DNA of 10,444 nt from Planctomycetaceae bacterium (GTDB lineage: Bacteria > Planctomycetota > Planctomycetia > Pirellulales > Pirellulaceae), in the NCBI GenBank assembly GCA_020638975.1, contig JACKHN010000071.1, forward strand, positions 1 to 10,444, in the 5' to 3' direction. Of the stretch, positions 7,024-10,444 are shown one piece after another. Position 1 is the first letter of the stretch, and every line of letters starts with the position of its first letter. The notes beneath the pieces are model-generated. The model made no database searches. It saw nothing but the letters and a program-made list of their open reading frames with translations, and was not told where the DNA came from. Position numbers and translations under genes: made by a program.

Positions 7024-8506
7024 CTCGGTCCCCTTCCATACCGAAGGTCTGGCGAAGCACGAGACTGTTCGGCACACCGAGTGTCTCCGCGAGCCAACTC
7101 GCGGTTTCGCTAAGGTCGGCAAACTGCCGAGGGTCGCCACCGATCTTGGCAATGGTCTCGAGCCACAGGATGACGTTGCGGACCTCCTCGCGGGCCTGAA
7201 TGCGCGCGAGCGGCGACCGATAGAGGATCTCCGCGATCGTGCCATCGAGAGTGACGGCGGGCACCTCGCCACGACGGCGGAGAATGGCCAGCGATCGTTG
7301 CAGCAACGGCGTCAGCAACTCGGTCTGCAGGCGCCCGTAGATGGCGCCGAGCAGTCGCGTCATCTCGGCGCTGCGCTCCAGGACCTCGGTTGCCGTCATC
7401 CGGCGATCATTGACGGGCGCAAGCCGGTCGGCGAGCAACGTATGCCGGATGCGGGTACGCAGATCGCTCAGGACCAGCTCGGATACGTCGAACCGACCGG
7501 GTGCCTGAAGGGGGGTGAGACCGGCTGAGCCCACGGCCTTTGGAATGATGCTGCCGGGGGCAAGTCGAATATTGGCTGGATTCAGGACGCCATCGTCCTC
7601 GGCCAACCAGATCCCCGTAACGGCAATGGACGCGTTCTTGAGAACGAGCTCCACGACCTTGTTCGCCGTCTTGATATCGGGCAGCGCGGTCATGACCGGC
7701 GAGCGGCCATAGAGTTCGCTGGTTCCCTTCATCCACCGAAACGTCAGGAATGGTGACTGCTCGAAAAGCCCCTCGGACAGTATCAAGGGAGTCTGAACGA
7801 AATCACGCTGAGCCGGCAGAATCGCCTGATACTTGAACCGGGAGCCGATACTGACGACCGCCTCGACGAGCTCCAGCCTGACACTGCTTTCATCAGCATG
7901 CGGCGAGCGAATTTCGGCCAGTTGTTGGCATTGGCCGAAACGTGACCGCAGTTGCGCCAACGATGCCGTTGTCGTCCTGAAGTGTCGGTCGATCGCGCCA
8001 TTGGCGTCACCGTCGATGTAGATCTCGGCAGCCGGGATCGCCGTGAACTGAAATGCCGAGGAGGAGCCGATCGGTGCTTCCTCGAAGAGGAGCGTTGCGG
8101 TTCCCGTCGTCACCAGATCGAGAAAGCACTGGTGAATCTCGACCGCGAAATTCGAGCGCTCGAAATGGCCCTGCAGGCGCAACGCGGCAGCATCCAGAAC
8201 GGCTGCCAGCGCCTCGGCGTCCATCGGGTCGACATCATGACCGGGCTTGAGCCCGAACCACCGCGACCACGGGGGCGTCAACTCGGCGAGCAAGCTGGCC
8301 GCAAGCTGCTCAACGGCATCCGGCGCCGTGCCGTCGAACAGGCGCTCGGCATGGTTCGTCCCGGCCAGAAAGGAGTGCGCCAGGCCATGACCCCGCATTG
8401 GCAGGGCATAGGCATAGCAGTCACGCCACAAGGCTTCCCAAGGAAGACGACGTTCCCGGGCAGTCGCGAACCCCGCGAGTAGCGCAGGAATTGACGATCG
8501 GGTCAT
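7016..8506 (-). CDS. Portal / head-to-tail connector protein
   Basis: This 496-residue protein is the podovirus portal (head-tail connector), a dodecamer at one vertex through which DNA enters and exits and to which the terminase and tail attach. The N-terminal region has RLPWEALWRDCYAYALP (residues 19-35), followed by ERLFDGTAPDAVEQLAASLLAELTPPWSRWFGL (about 54-86), a strong signature of this family, which corresponds to the T7 gp8 type. The C-terminal half is Arg/Leu-rich helical, as in portals. The ATG at 8506 has GGAG six bases upstream. It is the first gene after the inferred promoter at 8539-8567, and its start region lies next to a perfect 15-base dyad. Residue count is usual for the family. 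Confidence 0.93.
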   Translation of the reverse strand: MTRSSIPALLAGFATARERRLPWEALWRDCYAYALPMRGHGLAHSFLAGTNHAERLFDGTAPDAVEQLAASLLAELTPPWSRWFGLKPGHDVDPMDAEALAAVLDAAALRLQGHFERSNFAVEIHQCFLDLVTTGTATLLFEEAPIGSSSAFQFTAIPAAEIYIDGDANGAIDRHFRTTTASLAQLRSRFGQCQQLAEIRSPHADESSVRLELVEAVVSIGSRFKYQAILPAQRDFVQTPLILSEGLFEQSPFLTFRWMKGTSELYGRSPVMTALPDIKTANKVVELVLKNASIAVTGIWLAEDDGVLNPANIRLAPGSIIPKAVGSAGLTPLQAPGRFDVSELVLSDLRTRIRHTLLADRLAPVNDRRMTATEVLERSAEMTRLLGAIYGRLQTELLTPLLQRSLAILRRRGEVPAVTLDGTIAEILYRSPLARIQAREEVRNVILWLETIAKIGGDPRQFADLSETASWLAETLGVPNSLVLRQTFGMEGDRDA

Positions 8507-8508
8507 GC

Positions 8509-8523
8509 AGAACTCCGAGTTCT
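8509..8523. promoter_or_regulatory. Perfect 15-base dyad at the portal ribosome site
   Basis: The sequence AGAACTCCGAGTTCT is perfectly symmetric with 7-base arms around one central base. On the minus strand it contains the GGAG Shine-Dalgarno of the portal gene, and it lies about 9 to 23 bases downstream of the predicted start of transcription. It could be a repressor or regulator operator (DNA dyad), or an RNA hairpin that hides or exposes the ribosome site. A shorter stem with a loop of 5 bases is more realistic in RNA. Confidence 0.45.
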
Positions 8524-8538
8524 TGGGAAGACAGAATA

Positions 8539-8567
8539 GGTATATACTCCTTTTCTCATCGTGTCAA
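8539..8567 (-). promoter_or_regulatory. Leftward promoter for the structural operon
   Basis: Read on the minus strand, TTGACA (8562-8567), a 17-base spacer and TATACC (8539-8544) form a near-ideal sigma-70 promoter, about 33 bases before the portal start. The -35 box overlaps the stop codon (TGA at 8564-8566) of the upstream small gene. The spacer-to-minus-10 segment 8540-8553 contains AAAGGAGTATATAC, almost the same as a motif at the repressor promoter (see the repeat entries). Confidence 0.6.
8540..8553 (-). repeat. 14-base regulatory motif, copy 1
   Basis: Read on the minus strand this is AAAGGAGTATATAC. It matches AAAGGAATATATAC on the plus strand at 8951-8964 in 13 of 14 positions. In each case the TATAC end coincides with a predicted -10 box, here of the leftward portal promoter. 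Confidence 0.55.
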
Positions 8568-8926
8568 GCCCTGCCGCCCACGCGCATGAGCTCGCAAAAC
8601 AACTGGTAGGGGGTGATGACGTCGGTCCGCGCACAGCGAACGAGCCGCTTGCAGAATTCGACACAAGTGAACGGCCGCAGCCATGGCAGCGGTCGCAGCA
8701 GCACAGTCGGCCGACATGCGACGGCCGTGCTGCCGACCGCCGCCAGGCAGGCTAGCAGGCCCCGCGTTCGGGTGTGGCCTGCTAGCTGCAACTCTATGCC
8801 GTGGCTGAGCGGATCACAGGCTATCCAGCTGTCACCGACAGCCCTGTAGGCGAAGCAGTGACGAAACCCACACTTGAGCCACGCCAGCTGCCAGCAGCTT
8901 GCACGCTGAAATCCGATCACGATCAT
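8564..8926 (-). CDS. Possible permuted papain-like small phage protein
   Basis: This 120-residue protein opens the leftward operon. It has a compact, cysteine-rich make-up (Cys 11, 19, 24, 37, 60, 71, 88, 92, 98, 111) and a pattern GFRHCFAY.....W..CDPLSH (residues 20-42), then TCVEFCKRLVRCARTDVITPYQLF (87-110). I recall similar uncharacterised phage proteins with the same two blocks. The order His (H23), Asp (D38) then Cys (C88) at a helix start, and an ITPYQL tail, resemble circularly permuted NlpC/P60 (papain-like) enzymes of the YiiX/LRAT type; this is inference. If right, it could be a thiol peptidase, amidase or acyltransferase. The ATG at 8926 has a poor Shine-Dalgarno (AAGGAA, about 16 bases away). 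It sits between two promoters, its stop overlapping the -35 of the second. No signal peptide or membrane helix is clear. Confidence 0.65.
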   Translation of the reverse strand: MIVIGFQRASCWQLAWLKCGFRHCFAYRAVGDSWIACDPLSHGIELQLAGHTRTRGLLACLAAVGSTAVACRPTVLLRPLPWLRPFTCVEFCKRLVRCARTDVITPYQLFCELMRVGGRA

Positions 8927-8942
8927 GATTGAGCCAAAGCCG

Positions 8943-8957
8943 TTCCTTTCAAAGGAA
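8943..8957. promoter_or_regulatory. Perfect 15-base dyad, candidate operator
   Basis: TTCCTTTCAAAGGAA has 7-base arms around one central base. It overlaps the start of transcription and part of the -10 box of the leftward promoter of the 120-residue gene, and lies just upstream of the -10 box of the inferred repressor promoter. The right arm is part of the 14-base motif at 8951-8964. This is a likely site for a DNA-binding protein, most simply the neighbouring repressor. Confidence 0.5.
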
Positions 8958-8964
8958 TATATAC
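8951..8964 (+). repeat. 14-base regulatory motif, copy 2
   Basis: AAAGGAATATATAC matches the minus-strand motif at 8540-8553 in 13 of 14 positions. Its TATAC end overlaps TATACT (8960-8965), the best candidate -10 box of the rightward repressor promoter. The two copies are on opposite strands and each ends in the -10 box of a promoter reading in its own direction. Confidence 0.55.
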
Positions 8965-8984
8965 TTAGTGACGCGGAATGTCTA
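8956..8984 (-). promoter_or_regulatory. Leftward promoter of the 120-residue gene
   Basis: On the minus strand, TAGACA (8979-8984), a 17-base spacer and TATATT (8956-8961) match five of six bases of both consensus boxes. It lies about 30 bases before the ATG at 8926. The -35 box is inside the 20-base dyad at 8976-8995 and the -10 box borders the dyad at 8943-8957, so a bound repressor would block it directly. Confidence 0.55.
8960..8965 (+). promoter_or_regulatory. Candidate -10 box of the repressor promoter
   Basis: TATACT matches five of six consensus bases and lies about 66 bases before the repressor start. No good -35 box exists at the right distance (AAGCCG at 8937-8942), as is common for maintenance promoters that need activation or are kept weak. 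It overlaps the opposing promoter's -10 box. Confidence 0.4.
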
Positions 8985-8995
8985 GCAAGACATTC
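8976..8995. promoter_or_regulatory. Perfect 20-base dyad, candidate repressor operator
   Basis: GAATGTCTAGCAAGACATTC has perfect 8-base arms around a 4-base centre. It contains the -35 box of the leftward promoter and lies just downstream of the predicted repressor transcription start. Symmetry and size fit an operator for a dimeric CI-type repressor. In RNA it could also form a hairpin in the repressor leader. Confidence 0.6.
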
Positions 8996-8999
8996 TTAC

Positions 9000-9013
9000 C
9001 TTCATCCCTGAAG
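9000..9013 (+). promoter_or_regulatory. Small hairpin next to the repressor Shine-Dalgarno
   Basis: CTTCA-TCCC-TGAAG forms a 5-base stem with a 4-base loop, ending two bases before the GGAGG (9016-9020) of the repressor gene. It may affect repressor translation. Short stems like this occur by chance, so confidence is low. Confidence 0.3.
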
Positions 9014-9030
9014 ATGGAGGACCGGGCGGG

Positions 9031-9669
9031 ATGTTGACCCATGAGCAGATCTGGCGGGGCGTCGATCGGCTTGCTCTGCACAATTCCTTGACTCCATCCG
9101 GCCTCGCCAAGCGGGCGGGCCTCGATCCGACAACATTCAACAAGAGCAAGCGGATCACCCATGAGGGCAAGCAGCGGTGGCCAAGCACGGAAAGCATATC
9201 GAAGATTCTGGAAGCAACTCAGACGACCTTTATGGATTTCGTCGGCCTCATTGATCAGGAGGTCCCGGTCGCCACCAGCCCGGGTGACATGCGTTTGAAG
9301 TCAATCCGCCTGTCAACCGTTTCCGAGAAAAATTTTGATGCGGCGGGATTTCCAAATACCAATGATTGGGAGGAGCTGGAGTTTCCACAGATTGAAGACA
9401 CACAATCTTATGTGATTGAAATAGACAAGAGCAGCAAAAATTCTTTCCTTCGTTCGGGAGATCTTATTGTTGTGGCACCATCAAGCAGCGTCAGACGCCA
9501 TGATCGTGTGTTCATTTTGACAAGCGAAGCTACGATGCATTTTGGAACCCTCAAGCGAAAGACGACATCTCAAGTTATTATACAACCATTTGATGATACA
9601 AACAATGAACATTGCATTTCGACCAGCTCTGTTTTATGGATTTCGAGAATAATTTGGATCGGCGGATAA
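9031..9669 (+). CDS. Phage CI/LexA-like repressor with degenerate S24 domain
   Basis: This 212-residue protein has an N-terminal helix-turn-helix (about residues 5-45; LTPSGLAKRAGLDPTTFNKSKR) that binds DNA, a WPSTESISKILEAT helix, and a C-terminal LexA/CI-like dimerisation domain ending in W-I. It is a typical alphaproteobacterial MLTHEQIWR-type S24 regulator. Aligned by eye with family members that I remember (GDSM box, Lys before LKR), S135 matches the nucleophile, but GD-S-M becomes KS-S-K, the lysine becomes G172, and the Ala-Gly cleavage site becomes residues such as TVSE (96-99). Self-cleavage therefore seems unlikely. It starts at ATG 9031 with GGAGG ten bases upstream. It is divergent from the phage operon and probably controls it and itself through the dyads at 8943-8995. 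The C-terminal half is AT-rich, unlike the N-terminal half. Confidence 0.85.
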   Translation: MLTHEQIWRGVDRLALHNSLTPSGLAKRAGLDPTTFNKSKRITHEGKQRWPSTESISKILEATQTTFMDFVGLIDQEVPVATSPGDMRLKSIRLSTVSEKNFDAAGFPNTNDWEELEFPQIEDTQSYVIEIDKSSKNSFLRSGDLIVVAPSSSVRRHDRVFILTSEATMHFGTLKRKTTSQVIIQPFDDTNNEHCISTSSVLWISRIIWIGG

Positions 9670-9917
9670 CATAGTCTTAGTATACGGTATTGGCTGGAGC
9701 CGTTTGCATGATGCCCGGATTGCCGGCGGCTGATGTTTGGGTCGATTTTTTGGGCCGGCTGAAGTGGCACCAGATCGATATCAAACGCTATGGCATGGCT
9801 GTTGCCCCATGCCTTTTTGGCGTTGCCTCGTCCATCGGACGCAGGCCACCCGCGCCGACGATCACCGGGTCAACCCCGAGGCCGGGTGGATTCCCGCTTC
9901 AAGCGCATAGGTGCTAG
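9670..9917. other. Gene-poor stretch between repressor and IS1380 element
   Basis: I see no credible gene, tRNA or terminator with a T-run here. A plus-strand frame from TTG 9690 runs 75 codons and happens to stop at the IS junction, but its product (Pro/Gly/Arg-rich end) is unfamiliar and its start is poor. The segment 9872-9900 has a GGTGGATTCCCGC-like stretch that resembles dispersed intergenic repeats of many GC-rich genomes; that is only a resemblance. A 6-base GATTTTTT run at about 9744-9752 has no matching stem. Confidence 0.4.
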
Positions 9918-9935
9918 CCTGAATAATTCATCAGG
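9918..9935. repeat. Putative left terminal inverted repeat of the IS
   Basis: CCTGAATAATTCATCAGG lies about 120 bases before the transposase gene, after the flank GTGCTAG. The sequence resembles the CCT-start ends of IS1380-type elements, from memory. Proof needs the other end with matching inverted repeat and a short target duplication. Confidence 0.5.
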
Positions 9936-10037
9936 GCTGTGTTCGGTGCTGGCGGGCGAGACATAAGCCGTTGGGATCGTTTAGGTTTCGGTTGCTGAGA
10001 CCGCGCCTTTGCGACCGAACGGAGTTGTGTGCCCGCC

Positions 10038-10444
10038 ATGGCCGAAGATGCTCTCTTTCTCCCCGGTCTGTCACCTGTTTCGGGCAAGCCGGTTCACCTC
10101 GCCTTCGATGGCGGCCGGTTGACCTCGGATGGGGGTGTGCTGGTGCTGGCCGAGATCGAGCGAGGGCTCGGGATCGCCGAGCGGCTGGCCGGCTGCATTA
10201 CCGATCCACGGGCGCCCGAGCGGGTGCGGCATGGCCTCGCCGAGATGATCCGCTTCCGCGCGCTGCTGATCGCCGCCGGCTACCCGGACGCCAACGACTG
10301 CGATGCCCTGCGTGACGATCCGGCGTTCAAGATGGCGGTAGGCCGCCTGCCCGAGACAGGGGCCGGGCTCTGCTCGCAACCGACGATGTGCCGATTGGAA
10401 AATCTGCCGGGGAAGACCGCGCTCATTCGCATGACGGGTGCTAT
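10038..10444 (+). CDS. IS1380-family transposase (partial, N-terminal part)
   Basis: The first 135 or so residues of a DDE-type transposase are present, the rest lies beyond the edge. Recognisable blocks are FDGGRLTSDGGVLVLAEIE (residues 24-42), the RHGLAEMIRFRALLIAAGYPD and NDCDALRDDPAFKMAVGR blocks (about 66-106), and CSQPTMCRLENLPGK (about 113-127). These are hallmarks of IS1380-family transposases, which move the element by cut-and-paste. No frameshift or stop is visible. ATG 10038 gives the usual MAEDALFLPGLSPVSGKPV start; an in-frame GTG at 10029 is closer to the GGAG at 10021-10024 and could be used, adding three residues. Codon use is GC-rich, like the host. Confidence 0.92.
   Translation, partial: MAEDALFLPGLSPVSGKPVHLAFDGGRLTSDGGVLVLAEIERGLGIAERLAGCITDPRAPERVRHGLAEMIRFRALLIAAGYPDANDCDALRDDPAFKMAVGRLPETGAGLCSQPTMCRLENLPGKTALIRMTGA

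Larger units (their letters stand above)
9918..10444 (+). mobile_element. IS1380-family insertion sequence (left part)
   Basis: A transposase of the IS1380 family starts at about 10038 and continues past the window edge. The likely left end is at 9918, where CCTGAATAATTCATCAGG begins. It starts with CCT and is itself an inverted repeat (CCTGA/TCAGG), a plausible terminus for this family. The right end is not visible, so neither the terminal inverted repeat nor a target duplication can be confirmed. The element inserted just right of the phage repressor region and is probably recent, since the open frame is intact as far as seen. Confidence 0.8.

Noticed and set aside
7024..7272. Upstream extension of the Bbp19-like frame
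   Set aside because: It lies inside the portal C-terminus and has Arg/Ser-rich shadow sequence; ATG 7023 with a good Shine-Dalgarno fits the family start.
99..8926. Diversity-generating retroelement, as known from BPP-1
   Set aside because: No reverse transcriptase, template/variable repeat pair or tropism protein is visible in this window despite the BPP-1-like capsid block.
9570..9770. A 66-codon minus-strand frame over the repressor end
   Set aside because: It is antisense to the repressor 3' end and has no ribosome site or family resemblance.
9690..9917. A 75-codon TTG-started frame before the IS
   Set aside because: Weak start, unfamiliar sequence, and its stop at the IS junction appears coincidental.
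1..10444. CRISPR array, tRNA or rRNA genes
   Set aside because: I saw no regularly spaced direct repeats, no tRNA cloverleaf and no rRNA-like segments by eye.

Overview
The window is the structural half of a temperate, short-tailed (podovirus) prophage in a GC-rich alphaproteobacterium, ending on the right in a truncated insertion sequence. The host assignment rests on the repressor N-terminus and the IS1380-type transposase, both of which resemble versions common in Hyphomicrobiales (Rhizobiales) and relatives. This was judged by eye from remembered families, not by a search.

Layout: nearly everything from 99 to 8926 is read leftward on the minus strand as one compact operon. In transcription order it holds: a small possible permuted papain-like protein (8564-8926); the portal / head-tail connector (7016-8506); a Bbp19-like small protein (6766-7023); a scaffold (5966-6763); the major capsid protein (5016-5834); a possible capsid decoration protein (4744-5013); a tail-tube adaptor (4025-4597); a large tail nozzle protein (2091-4028); a small internal virion protein (1657-2091); and the large terminase (99-1583). 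Most junctions are start/stop overlaps or gaps of 2 bases. The exceptions are two GC-rich structured spacers, on either side of the capsid/decoration pair, and an AT-rich spacer before the terminase. Gene content and order recall the morphogenesis block of Bordetella phage BPP-1. No tail fibre, lysis gene, small terminase, integrase or replication gene is visible; they may lie outside the window or be missing.

Control region: a CI/LexA-like repressor with a peptidase S24-type C-terminus is read rightward from 9031. Between it and the leftward operon lies a dense regulatory region with a strong leftward promoter, a likely repressor promoter on the opposite strand, and several perfect dyads. 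A second strong leftward promoter lies just upstream of the portal gene and shares a 14-base motif with the repressor promoter, which suggests common control. The repressor is odd: the nucleophilic serine can be aligned, but the rest of the GDSM box, the Ala-Gly cleavage site and the catalytic lysine appear lost. Its C-terminal half is also much richer in AT than its N-terminal half.

Right end: a gene-poor stretch of about 250 bases (9670-9917) separates the repressor from the left end of an IS1380-family element, whose transposase runs off the window.
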